Shown here: piece after piece, positions 11,810 through 23,751 of the stretch | How the letters are laid out: the number at the start of each line of letters is the position of its first letter | How positions within the stretch are numbered: the first letter of the stretch is position 1 | Origin: Tamarix chinensis | Taxonomy: Eukaryota > Streptophyta > Magnoliopsida > Caryophyllales > Tamaricaceae | Direction of reading: 5' to 3' | DNA: 64,000 nt | Assembly: GCA_030549775.1 (NCBI GenBank) | Contig: CM060177.1 | Span: 65,290,638 to 65,354,637, forward strand | The notes under the pieces: generated by a model | The model's input: the letters and a program-made list of their open reading frames with translations, nothing else | Told to the model about the DNA's origin: nothing | The model's database searches: none | Translations under genes and position numbers: made by a program

Positions 11810-14800
11810 TAAAGCAAACAATCAATCAGAAATTAAATCAAAACTAATCTTTATACTTGTCCAAAAGTGATCATTATTATGTTAAACAAATTTGGGAATA
11901 TAAATTTGAAATATTGGGAAATAGGAAATTATCAACATTATTATTCATTCAATAAAATAAAATAAAAATAAAAATATTCAGGAATCATAAATATAAAAAA
12001 CATCATTTATATGTTTTATATATAACCACATGAATAAATAAAATTAAGTTTTTGAAAATAAACTCTCAACTCCCCGATGCACTATATCAAAACAACATTA
12101 TTAAAATAGGTCTAGCCTAGGATACCTACCAACCCCTTACCTGTACATACCCTCCATAGACAGAGAATGAAACACTGATACTCCCCTGGAACACAACAAA
12201 ACAACCTTGCACCACTACCTCCCATTATGAAACAAATCGAACAAATCCTCAAAGCCACCATAGTAATAAAGTCAGAAACCCCTTATGGAAAAGGCCTCAT
12301 TCAAGACACCTCTAGTACCTCTATTTCATTCACCTCCTTTAGTTGTAGCACAACAAATATTCTCCAAGAAACAAAGCAAAGATCTAGTAGAATGAAAAAG
12401 AAAATGGAGGTCCAAAACTAGCATCCATCCATCTAAGGTCATGTTAAGCAGCACACAAAGATCACGTTTTCCCTAAGTCATAAACATATATTTTTTAAAT
12501 CATAACCCAAAATATCATAAATATCTAAAGTTACAATAGAAATAAACTAGCATTTTAATTCAATGAGAAATGGAAGAGAAATGTAGATGAAATCATAAAT
12601 AGAAATTAAAATAAATAATCAATTATGATTGATAAAATAATAAAAATTACATTATTTCAAAAGTATCCAGTACTCTAAAAGATGATTTATTTTTATATTA
12701 TTAATTAATTTCAAATAACGTGACTCATTACTTTATGAAGTAAATCTAGTATGGCCCTTAACATAATTAATATCAAATTAAATAATAATAATAATAATAA
12801 ATTATATGAATAAAAAGGTCAATATGAATCAAACTGATATAAGCCACAGAGAAAAATAAGATGGGGAAGTGAGGACAATTAAGAGCTAGTTCACTATCAT
12901 TAACTAAGTTCATGTAACGTAACTCATTTGAAGGAGAAAAATCCAATATTACCAATATATTAATTACCATTTTAAATAAAAACATTATCAAATAAACTAA
13001 TATATAATATAGTCACTATGAATCAAACAATAATATAAGTAATAGTGAAAGAAATTGAATTGGAGGGAAAAGATGAAAATAAATGGGGTCAAGGACAACA
13101 TGTTGAAGAAGAAAATGCATGAGAAACAATGAGTATACGGTTTGAATGATTATACTTATTATTTAAAATAACTAATGATATGATTTAAAATTATTTTATA
13201 AAAAATGCCTTACTTGATAAAGCATTGAATACCAAATTAGATATAATATATTATACTTATATTTACTTGTTTGTGGTCCATGCCATGAATGAATCCATGA
13301 ACGCTTCATTAAACAAAATAAGGAGTACATCAATATATATATATATATTTTTACGAGTCCTAAAAGATAAACAAAATCTTGAAATTAAAAGTTCATTGAA
13401 TGATATTTATATTTAGAATGAGCATATGGTTTGAATGACTATAGTTATTATTTAGAATAACTAATGATAAGATTTAAAATTATTTTATAAAAAATTCCTT
13501 ACTTAGTAAAGTATTGAATACAAAATTAGATATAAAATATTATATTTTGATTCACTTGTTTGTGGCCTATGCTATAAATGAAGGCATGAACACTTCATCA
13601 AACAAAATAGGGAGTACATCAATATATATATTCTTACCAGTCCTCAATGACATACAAAATCTTGAAATTAAAAGTTCATTGAATGTTAATTTGAACTACC
13701 AATGCTCTAGTCTTTTTTTCTTTTTCTCTCTCAACAAGATCAAGAAAAAAACACTTTTTACCCATCAACCATTCCAATTTTGGAGGCACCTCTTCCTCTT
13801 CAGACTTGAAACAAATAACTACCCAAATTTTTGCACAAATTATAGAAGTAAATAATAAACAAATAAGCAATCTTACTATAACAAATTTACCTCAAAAGAC
13901 TTTTTCATCAATTCAAGAGCAATCATTCCAAAAGGCTTTGCAAATGTTTATGCTACAAATTTCCTACCCACTGATCTAATCACAAGATCCAATTTTGAGA
14001 TTTAATTAAGAAAACTAACATAGATCTAAGGATAACTACATAGAAACACACACCCCTTATCCCTTTCGGAACCCTTAGAAAGTAAGATTAAGAGACTAAA
14101 TAAGGATAAGACATTCATGTCTTAGAAAAGATCTAACGAACATATAGTTGAAAGCATACAAATATAAAGATAAGAATTGAATATCTAGGTTCATCATAAG
14201 GTAATAAGTTTTCATATTAGATAGGAAGCCAACAAAAATAAAAATGATTATAGACTTGTCATTTAGGTAGTGATAATTAAGAAATTATTGTAGATGTTGA
14301 GTGAAATTCTTGGGATATGGAAGTATCCAAAAAATATGCATGTGTTTGAGAGTTCATGAAAAATAGTACCAAGTTTAGGAAGGATGGGATCAATACTAAG
14401 ACTGTTCTAAGGTCAACTTTGAGAACAACATAAATGATTCTCACACAAATGAATAGCCGACTCTCATGTTTTTTTATATGGGTCGTATTTCACTTGAATC
14501 ATTCGTGTGAACATGATTTACCACAAGATTGAGGTGATTCTCATTTTTCACCACTTGTACACCCACATGCATATTATAAATCAAAGAGGTCTCATTAGGT
14601 TATAACGAGGCCAGTCTTTAAGGTAGGAAATAACATTAGGATTGTGGTGAAAATTAAAATCTTGGAACCAAGAGGAGTGATTTCCTTTTAATGAACATTG
14701 ACACAATCTTCTAATGCCAAATCATTTTCCATCACAACATAATATTTTCACTATCACAAATTTACCCCATTTCACCTCTTATTTTGATTTTTCTTTTCTT

Positions 14801-15250
14801 TTATTTTATTTTAGATTTTTTTTTCTTTTTCTCCCTCCACCTTGCTTCCTTTTGTCCCTTGATATTGAGTTTCTTTTTTTCTCCTTTAGGATTGTTTTCT
14901 TTTTCTCCTCCTTTCATTTTCCATTATTTGATTTTGCAATGATTTTCACACCTTTCTTTCTCTTTTTCTCAAGCACAACACCCGCCTTAATCGCTAATTT
15001 TTCCATGAAATTTCCTTCCATACATCCACTTTATGATGATAAATAAACAATTCTCCATTAATCCTTATGGTGTAGGGATCATGACAGGATTAGGTTAATT
15101 AATGGTTGTTGGAAAAAAATGGCTTATAAGGCTCAAATTGGTTGATAAAGGAAATAATGACATTGGTAGGCTACTTTCAGCTTGTGGCACTCATTAATAT
15201 AAAATGAAAGATTCCTATATCATCTTCATAGCCATGTAATACATCTATAT
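11810..15250. repeat. Family C duplicated segment, copy 1
   Basis: This is the most complete copy of a non-coding segment that recurs at 15690-17393 plus 28563-29042, at 45390-46140 and at 49110-51064. Internal order: M1 (11810-12565, with CTGTACATACCCTCC and GCATCCATCCATCTAAGGTC), M2 (12580-13100), M3 (13131-13700, itself doubled), M4 (13700-14700) and a pyrimidine-rich M5 (14700-15250). M2 of copies 1 and 2 is about 3.3 kb apart. Short open frames inside have no family resemblance. It may be an old element or a local segmental duplication. Confidence 0.7.
13131..13700. repeat. Direct repeat inside family C, period about 289 bp
   Basis: GAGTATACGGTTTGAATGA at 13131 recurs as GAGCATATGGTTTGAATGA at 13420. 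Each unit carries a frame of about 57 codons ending QNLEIKSSLN that also exists in copy 2 (16558). The frames begin with TTG, not ATG, so I do not call them genes. Confidence 0.75.
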
Positions 15251-15689
15251 GGACTCAAAGATAATCAAATCAAGTTCTAGCATACAATAACCACAGATGA
15301 TATCACAGAGGGAGATAAATTTAAATTTATAAGCTAAAAAAAGTCATAAGTTAAAGTTGTTATATTTCCCCACTCTCTGTGAGGGATCATGTGACCTTTT
15401 GTTCTATTTCTTCATTACATTGTGCTCTTTTTTATGTGAGCCTTAGGATGCAAAACTGAAACGTGTTAGGTGCATGAAATTTAAGGGAGACATTAAATTT
15501 ATAGTTGACTTATGGAATCAATTTAATCAAATATATTATTCTGAGTTTTAGGATATATTAATCTGTTCAATCTAAATTATTTTATTTGTCAAATATGACA
15601 TGTTTGATGCTTGGGACTATATTTATCATGCTACAAGATTCCTTTTTAACATTTGCAAAGAAATATGATATGTGCCAGTCTTGATGTTG
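15251..15689. other. Spacer between family-C copies 1 and 2
   Basis: AT-rich, non-coding. It contains CCCCACTCTCTGTGAGGGATC but no terminal repeat or coding signal that I can recognise. Confidence 0.5.
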
Positions 15690-17393
15690 CCATTAGGGAC
15701 TAGATTTAAAAACTAAGATTTAAATAATTATTTTTATCAATATTAATTTATAAATGAAGGATGATAAAATTCTATACAAATATTCCATATTTAGGAAACA
15801 AACTAAAATTTCTCAATAATGGGAGGCTTACATATATTAGATATCATATATAACATAATCAATGAAACACACAAAAATACAAGAGAATTGTTGATGAAAT
15901 GGTAAATAGAAATTAAAACAAATAATCAATTGTAATCGATGAAATAATAAACAAGTACTTTATTTCAAGATTATCCAGGAATATAAAAGGTGAATTATTT
16001 TTAAATTATTAATTAATTTCAAATGGAGTGATTCATTAATTTTGGAAGTAAATCCACTACTATCCTAATTTTTTTATTACAACTTTAACATAATTAATAC
16101 CAAATTAAGTAATAATAATTAATTACATGAATAAAAAGGTCAATATGAATCAAACAGATAGAAGACAGGGAGAAAAATAAAATAGATATATGAGGACAAT
16201 TAAGATCTAGCTCACAATAATTGACTAATTTCATGTAATGTGACATTTTAAGGAACAAAATTTAATAATACCAACATATTAATTTATGTTTTAAATAAAA
16301 AATTATCAAATAAACGAATAAGCAATAAATTACATGTCAAAAGAGTCACTATGAATCAAACAATGATATAAGGTATAGTGAAAGAAATTGAGATCGAGAG
16401 AAAAGAAAAATATAAATAGGGTCAAGAACAAAAAGTTGAAGAAGAAAATGCATGAGAAACAATGACCATATAGTTTGAATGATTGTAGTTATTATTTAAG
16501 ATAAATAACAATAAGATTTAAAATTATTTTATTAAACATGCCTTACTTGGTAAAGTTTTGAATACTAAATTAGATATAATATATTACAATTATATTCACT
16601 TGTTTGTGGCCCATGCCATGAATGAAGGTATAAACACTTCATCAAGCAAAGAAGGGAGCACAATATATATATTCTTACTAGACCTCAAAGAGGCACAAAA
16701 TCTTGAAATTAAAAGTTCATTAAATGCTCTAATCTTTTTTTTTCTCTCTCAACTGGATCAGGAAAAAAAACACTTTTAAGTCATCAGCCCTTCCAATTAT
16801 GGAGGCACTTCTTCCTCACCAAAATTAATACAAACAATTGCCTAAATGTTTACACAAATTGCATAAGTAAATAGTTAACAAATAAAAAATATTACTTTAA
16901 AAAATTTACCTTGAGAGATTTCTTCATCAATTCAAAAGCATTCATTCCAAAAAGCTTTGCAAATGTTTATGCTACAAGCATCCTTCCTATTGATCTAACT
17001 ACAAGATCCTATTTTGAGACTTATTCAAGAAAACTAACCTAGATCTAAGCATAAATACATAGAAATACACACCCCTGATCCCTTTTGGCATTGTTGGAAA
17101 GGAAAATTAAGATGCCAAAATAAGGATAAGGCATCCATGTCTTAGCAAAGATCTAATGAATGCGTAGTTGAAAGCAAGCAGATATCAAGCTAAGCATTGA
17201 ATATCCATGTTCATCATAAGGTAATAAGTTGTAGGATTAGACAGAGAGCCAATAAAAATAAAGATGATGACAGAATTATCAAATAGGTTGGGGTAATTAA
17301 GAAAGTATTGTAGAGATTGAGTGAAAAGTAATGGGATATCCAAGTATCCAAAAAATAAGCATGTCTTTGAGACTATAGGATAAATAGTGCTAG
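15690..17393. repeat. Family C copy 2, left part
   Basis: It starts with a GATTTAAATAATTATTTTTAT stretch shared with 49755, then M2, M3 and most of M4 in the order of copy 1. It is interrupted at 17393 by LTR L1 and resumes at 28563. The uninterrupted copy 1 (14370-14385, AATAGTACCAAGTTTAGGAA) shows what the empty site looked like. Confidence 0.8.
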
Positions 17394-18049
17394 TGAAATG
17401 CCCCAAAAATGCTAATTTTAGTTAAATAAGGTTTGATTAGAAAAATTAATTAAATAAACTATTTTTATTAAAATAAAAGGGAATTAACTAGGGCAAATTA
17501 AGAAAAAAATATTTTAATTAGGAATTTTTTTTATTTTAGCTAATTAAGGATTTTATTTTGGAAATTAATTAAATTAATTATTTTATTTAAATAAGAGGGA
17601 ATAAATAGGGCTAAATTAATAGAAATATTATAAATAATTTAATTGGAGAAAATTAGAGTGATTTTCTAACTAAAATGGAATTTATGAAAAACCTTTCAAA
17701 AACCCTAAATTAGCCTAAGAAGGAGATTAAATATTATTTTATTTAAATATTATTATTTTTAAATTCCAAATTAATTTAAATACCTAACCCACTTTTTTTT
17801 CTCTTTCCCTTTTTCCCTTTTTCTTTTTCTTCCCTTTTTCTTTGTTTTCTTCTATTTTCCTTTTCTTTTCCTCTTCTTTCCCTCGAAATAGGCCTGGCGT
17901 TTCCGCGGCCCATTTTCCTTTCTTTTCCTTTTCTTCTTCGGCAACCCAAGACACCGCATTTCCTTCTTCTTTTTTTACCATTGCCAGCCTTGTTCTTCCC
18001 TTTCTTTTCCTTTCTTTCTTTCCCCTAGTCGACCGGTCCGGTCTTCTTT

Positions 18050-18194
18050 CTTCTTCTTCTTCTTCTTCTTCTTCTTCTTCTTCTTCTTCTTCTTCTTCTT
18101 CTTCTTCTTCTTCTTCTTCTTCTTCTTCTTCTTCTTCTTCTTCTTCTTCTTCTTCTTCTTCTTCTTCTTCTTCTTCTTCTTCTTCTTCTTCTTC
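18050..18194 (+). repeat. (TTC)n microsatellite, about 48 units
   Basis: An almost uninterrupted TTC run. It lies in the pyrimidine tract of L1 upstream of its TATA box and creates apparent poly-serine and, on the other strand, poly-arginine frames that are not genes. Confidence 0.97.
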
Positions 18195-18469
18195 CTTCCT
18201 CTATCGTCGACCTACAACGCCTCCAAGAATGATGTTGTTTGTTATGCCCGTTTTGACTGGCTATTTTTTTTCCTTTCTCTTCCCCTTGACTCGCCAATCG
18301 ACACGACCCAACCTACCTTCCTTTCTTTCCACGCAAGATCCTCCTTTTCCAATGCAAATGCCCCTGCCACGACTTGAATTTTGCTGGCTAAATGACGCCA
18401 CCAGGGAACCCTAACCCTACCTGCCCTAATCCCTCACCATCCCAAAAACCTTACCCTCTCATCTAAACT

Positions 18470-18480
18470 CTATAAATACC
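18470..18480 (+). promoter_or_regulatory. TATA box of L1
   Basis: CTCTATAAATACCCCTAACC matches CCCTATAAATACCCCATAACC at the same place in L3. It marks the likely U3-R boundary about 30 bp downstream. Confidence 0.6.
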
Positions 18481-19059
18481 CCTAACCAGTTTGAACTCGA
18501 AACTTTTTTCCAAAACCCTAAAATTTACTCCCGTGCACCACTGCCACTTTAAACACTTCATCCGCCACCGTCGGCCAACTTTGCTGCCCACTCTACCCAC
18601 CTAAGCACTCCCTACACCACCCTCTAACTAACTAAACCACCCATATCCCTCGATTTGCCCTGCCTAAGCCACCCTAGCCCTGCAAAGTTACTTCCTCGAT
18701 CAGCCTTCCTTTCGCACCACCCTTAGCCACTACTTCCTCCGATGCCACTTGTAATACCCCATATTTTTAGAAAACTAATAATTTAATAAATAGCTTTTAT
18801 TTGAAATAAAATTAGCTTGTAAAATTATTTATTTTAATTATTTTATGGATTTTAGAGTATATAAATTTGGATAATATTATTTAATAAATTAGATATAAAT
18901 ATTCTGCTAATTATCATATTATTTTCATTTAAATAAATTCCCAAACTCATATTTTACCAACTTTATCCTTTTTAAACTAATATATTAGATTATAATAATT
19001 TAAATTATTAAATTAAACAATTTATCAAGAATATTACATTTTGTGATTTTATAAATTAA

Positions 19060-20230
19060 TTTATTTTATTTTCCCCATTTTCCATTCCTTTTTTCCCTTT
19101 TTCCTTTTCTTCTCTTCTTTTTTTTCCTTTTCCCCCTCCTTTGGGCCACCAGACCACTCGGCCTGCTTTCTCCCCCTCCTTGCGCGCTGGGCCACAGGCC
19201 CGTTCCCCCAGCCCCTGCTCCTCCTCGCACGCCGTCCCTCCAGCCCAGCTCCCTTCCTTTTTTTTTTCTTGACCGGCCGGCTTCCTTCTTTTCCTGCGCC
19301 GGTCCAGCCACCCGCCATCCCTTTCTTCTTCTCCTCTCTTCTTCACCCACGCCCGACCATTTCTTCTGCCATGGTCGACCATATCGCCACTTGCAACCCA
19401 GCCACCACCTACCTCCCTCTCCCTCTCTCTCTTCCCCCGTCATTTTCCTTCCCTTTTCGAGCCAAACCGGCCCTAGACCACAGCCCTGCATGCTCCTCTC
19501 CCTTTCCTTCTTCTTCCCTCTTTTCCCCTGCCACCCAACCACCACCTGCCACCTGCACCCTCTCGCCGGCCAGCCGCTGCCCCCTTTCTCTTCTCCCTCT
19601 TCTTTTTCTTCATCTCCCAAGCCTTCATTTCCCAATTTTTTTCGAGCCCTACTCCGTTTTCCGAGCTCCCTCCTCTCTCCTTCCTCCTTCCCCATTTTCT
19701 CCCCCGATTTTTTATCACTACCGCCCGCCGCCGCTCGAACCACCAATCCCAACCCCTGCGCCGCCTCCTGCCACCACCTACGACCACCCTACACCACCAC
19801 GCCGCCCCTCGAGCCCTACACTTCCCCCCTTCTCCCCCTCTTCCTTTTTCTCCCCAGTTTTCCCCCTTACCACCGAGCCACCTGCAACCGCCTCTTCCGC
19901 CGCCGTCCGGCCACCTCTGCCGCCACCCAACCCATCGTTCGACACCCTGCAACCCCCTCTACAACTGCCATGCATTAGTTGGCCGAAAACAGGCCTTGAA
20001 CCCCTCCATTTTTCCCTCTCCTTTTCCTTCCTTCACAACCCTTTCCCCTCGACCCTTCTCGGCAGCCAACTTCACAGCCTTGCCACCGCCGTCTCCGCCG
20101 CCCTATGCCGCCGTAAAACCACCCTTAGCCTCCACCTACACCCCCTCTTCACTTCTGCACCATTCCCCTGCCTTAGAACCTCCCCCATCCACCTTCTTTT
20201 CTAGCCTAAAGATCCTAACACGAAAATAAC
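19060..20230 (+). other. Pyrimidine-rich tract of L2
   Basis: C and T make up almost all of this tract, with CCACCTGCCACC and CCGCCGCC phrases. It gives long proline/serine-rich open frames (for example 19269-20204) only because purine-free sequence rarely holds stops. Equivalent tracts lie at 17790-18740 plus 23857-24180 (L1), 36490-37640 (L3), 51530-52690 (L4), and inverted at 62990-63269 (L6). Confidence 0.75.
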
Positions 20231-20924
20231 AAAATTTGCTCCCTTCACCCTCTTTAAGCCCTTTTCCCCCCATGGTTTTGCATGAAACTCACGCTACTCA
20301 TGCACCATGAGCTCCCCTTTATTTTGAAAATTATTTGGCTAATTTTGAAGGTATAATGGTATTTTATGTTAAGTGTTTTATTAATTAAAATTTATAAAGT
20401 TTTATGCTTGGATACTTATTTCTAACATAAATATGATGGATGTTATTTTTAGGTGTTGAGTTGCTAATTATGCTTGGTAAGATTTGATATTTTGCAGGAT
20501 TAAGGTAACCGTTAATCCTCCCTTAAATATATGGAAAAACGTATGCTAGCACATTAGGGGTTTAGTATGATTTTATGCATGTTTGGGTGCTTAGCATGAT
20601 ATGTATATGGTTCCTTATATTGTTTGATAAAAAGGAAAAGCATGATAACTTTTGTGCCATATGTAGGTATGTTAATTAAGGAAGGAGTTTAATTATTGAT
20701 GGAAATGTTAAATGCTTGTTTATAATGTATCATGTTGCTAATGCATGAATGATATTATTGTTTAAGGGTATTTTAGTAATTATGCTTATGAGGTGTGTGA
20801 ATCAATGTATGTAGTTGCTAATGAGTATTATGTTGAATAATGACAAGTTAATGGACTTAGATGGTAAAAACGAAGTATTAATATCATTATTTTATGTAGT
20901 GTTAGTAAATTCATAAAAATGGTG

Positions 20925-22140
20925 AATAAAGGGGTTGAATGGTAATTTTATAAGTAAAAGGGTATTTTGGTAATTTAAAAATAAAGGGGTTAAATGATAA
21001 TTTATAAGTGAGGATAAAATTATAAGTTGTGAGAAAGAAGGGTAAAATGGTAATTTTGGAAGTAGGGGTAAAATAGTAATTTTGGATGAAGGAGGGCATT
21101 ATGGTAATTTTTCAAGTAAAAGGGCATTATGGTAATTTTGGAGGTAGAGGGGCAAAATCGTAACTTCATAAGTAAAGGGTAATATGGTAAATTTTATAAG
21201 TGAATGGTGAAGTGGTAATTTATAAGTAAAGGGGTAATATGGTAATTTGGAAAAGAAGGGCAAAATGGAAATTATGTAAGGAAAGATAAAGATGGTAATC
21301 TTGGATGTGAAGGGGTAAAATAGTAATTCGTAAAGTAAAAGATGTATGGTGGTAATTTTCATAAATAAAAGGATTTTATGGTAAAATTGGATGTAAGGGG
21401 TAAAATGGTAATTTTGTAAATAAAAGTATATTATGGTAAACTTGGGAGTAAGGGGTAACTTGGTAATTATGATAACGAAAAAAGATAATTTAGCAATTAA
21501 ATTATGATTATAGAAGGGCAATTGGATAAGTATGATGCTATAGAAGGGTAATTTGGTAAATTAACCAATTAAAGGGCATTATGGTAATTTTAAATATGGA
21601 GAAGGGTAAAATTGGTAATCACAATTATGAAGAAGGGTAAATTAATTATGAGGAAGGTTAATTTGGAATTTATGATAATTGAAAAGTGTAAATGGCAATT
21701 AAAATAATTGAGAGAGGTAAAATGGTAATTATGATAAAGGAGAAGGGCAATTTGGTAATTTATCCAACTAAAGGGACAATTTGGTGATTTAGCCAATTAT
21801 GGGATAAAGAAATAATTATTTACCAACTAAAGGGGCAAAATAGTAATCATGATAATGAAGGAGGGTAATTTAGTAATTTATCCAACTCAAGGGCAATTTA
21901 GTAATTATAACAAAGGAAAAGGGCGATTTGGTAATCTAACCATCCAAATGGGAAATATGATAAGTGTAGCAATTATGAGGAGTGAATGGTGATTCAAAAA
22001 GTGTAGGGGATAATTTGGTAACCTAAACCGTATAAGGGGTAATTTGGTAATTATGTAACCTAAAGGGTAATATGGTAATTTGGCGAGGAAGGAATGGATA
22101 CTTAATAATTATATAAGTAAAGGGAAAATGAGTAATTTGT
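20925..22140 (+). repeat. GGTAATTT short-period array of L2
   Basis: Units of about 25-35 bp of the form GGGGTAAAATGGTAATTTTGTAAGTAAA repeat dozens of times with heavy divergence; AAGGGYAATTTGGTAATTTA variants dominate later. The same kind of array lies at 53340-54205 (L4) and, on the other strand, at 61655-62330 (L6). Confidence 0.9.
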
Positions 22141-22737
22141 ACCTAATATGTCTTCGAGATTGTGGAACATTATAATATGATTCAAATATTGCTGATTAGC
22201 CAAGTAAGAGTATTTGATAATTAGTCTGGCCTTAATGATTTCTCTGTGATATCCTGGATAATCATCTGAATAAGAAACGAGTAATGATATCAGAACGATT
22301 GAAAGTGAATAAGTATCGGATTATCGTGCTTTTCGTGATCACCTTAAGTAAGACACTATTACTTAAAGTGAAAGACCTCGAGATCGAGAATGGTGACTCT
22401 CTAGGGGTCGCTACCCTAAGGACGTGGTTTAGTCCACGATCATTCTGGTATTTGCTGGTTTGCCTTTGTGCCCCAGCCAGGCCCTATATCTTACTCTGTC
22501 TAGCTCTACGGACCTTGTTAGGGGGTATGCATACTTATGGATTAGGTGTCCTTGTCGGTAGGGTACTGAGTTAGCTTTATGCACCAGTACAACCAGTGTA
22601 CCTTTGTGTCCCGGGTTATCGATCTCCCATTCAAGGCAAATAAATATGATTGATGTGCTGATTAAAGAAAAGGAAAGATACTATTATTGAAAGTGGAATA
22701 TTAATGAGCCGGGCCCAGATGATTATGATATTGAGTA

Positions 22738-23180
22738 CCGGTCCACCGGTTATAATAGTGGTCCAGGAGCGTGTTGCCCTGGTATGTGATATTGAGTACC
22801 GGTCCACCGGATATAATAGTGGTCCAGGAGCATGTTGCCCTTGTATGTGATTATGAGTACCGGTCCACCGATTATAATAGTGGCCAGGAGCGTTGTGCCC
22901 TGGATGATGATTTTATATATATTCCGGTCCACCGACTAAAATAGTGGGGGTCCCGAGCTCAATAAAATCAGTTATGTATGTGAATAAGGTTATGGAAAAA
23001 TACTAATCACTTATAGTGGAACACCATGTGAGTCGGGGCCAGACCGGTCCACCGGTAAATAATAGTGGTCAGTTGCGTTCTGCCCTGTGTGTTTACCTTC
23101 CGGTCCACCGGCAATAATAGTGGTCAGAGGGGTTCTGCCCTGTGTATTGACTTCCGGTCCACCGGCTATAATAGTGGGGT
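22738..23180 (+). repeat. CCGGTCCACCGG / ATAATAGTGG dyad arrays of L2
   Basis: Two arrays. The first has units starting at 22738, 22799, 22860 and 22924; the second at 23044, 23100 and 23154. Each unit is the dyad CCGGTCCACCGG, a few bases, ATAATAGTGG, then a GTCAGGAGCGT-TGCCCTG phrase. The first array closes with GGGTCCCGAGCTCAATAAA and the second with GGGTTCTCGCACTCACATGG. L1, L3 and L4 carry the same two-array layout. Confidence 0.92.
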
Positions 23181-23705
23181 TCTCGCACTCACATGGATAT
23201 AAAATATGATATTAATTGAATGATGATGGAATAATGGCTTAAGGCCTGAATGTATTGATCTTACACTATGACATGGCTTAAGGCCCAAAGTATCGATCGT
23301 GATTTATGAATTATTATGCATGTTATTGTTATGTGTGCACCTCTCATTATTTATGTGTGTAGCTTGCATTGTGTGCCGTATGCGGGCCTGTCCTTAAGTG
23401 TGGTATTAAAGGGTTACTCAGTACCGTAGTACTGAAGGGATTTCCTTTATGGGGCCCCTACCTATTCAATGGGCAGTGCCCTTGTAGGTATTTTCAGGTG
23501 CTACTCAAGTGGGCTACGGGAAATAGAGTAAGGAGTTATCCGATATCGTTAGGGTTTTCTCTTTCTCTTTAAATTTCTGGTTTTAATTTTATGTGTTACT
23601 ATAACCACCGTTAGTGGATTTTATTATTGTAAACGATTTGATGCGCTACTTTGATTTGTGTGTGTTGAATTCCTTTCAAGCTGTATTTCATTTTCTTAGC
23701 CTTAG

Positions 23706-23751
23706 CACTTGGTTCTGGAACGGTATGAGTGAACTGGTCTGGTACTAAGTG
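23706..23751 (+). promoter_or_regulatory. U5 stem-loop of L2
   Basis: Arms CACTTGGTTCTGGAAC (23706-23721) and GGTCTGGTACTAAGTG (23736-23751) pair with about 11 Watson-Crick and 3 G-U pairs. It ends 100 nt before the LTR end, where U5 RNA would lie just upstream of a primer-binding site. Confidence 0.55.

Noticed and set aside
12227..12421. A 64-codon ATG frame in family C
   Set aside because: The colinear copies at 45800 and 49500 do not keep it open, and it has no recognisable domain.
13225..13416. A frame of about 57 conserved codons present three times (13225, 13514, 16558)
   Set aside because: It begins with TTG, has no motif, and its conservation is explained by duplication of the DNA segment.
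14714..15046. Phenylalanine-rich frames here and at 50653-50859
   Set aside because: They are the pyrimidine-rich M5 part of family C read in one frame, with no domain and different ends in each copy.
17842..18414. A 190-codon frame with a poly-serine run, and a poly-arginine frame opposite
   Set aside because: Both come from the TTC microsatellite inside LTR L1.
19269..20204. A 311-codon open frame, and several overlapping frames of 60-230 codons on both strands
   Set aside because: They lie in a purine-poor tract of an LTR where stops are rare. The products are proline/serine- or arginine/glycine-rich with no domain, and the overlapping frames cannot all be genes.
22738..23180. Regularly spaced repeats that might suggest a CRISPR array
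   Set aside because: The spacers are themselves repeats, the arrays recur inside LTRs, and the sequence is plant nuclear DNA.
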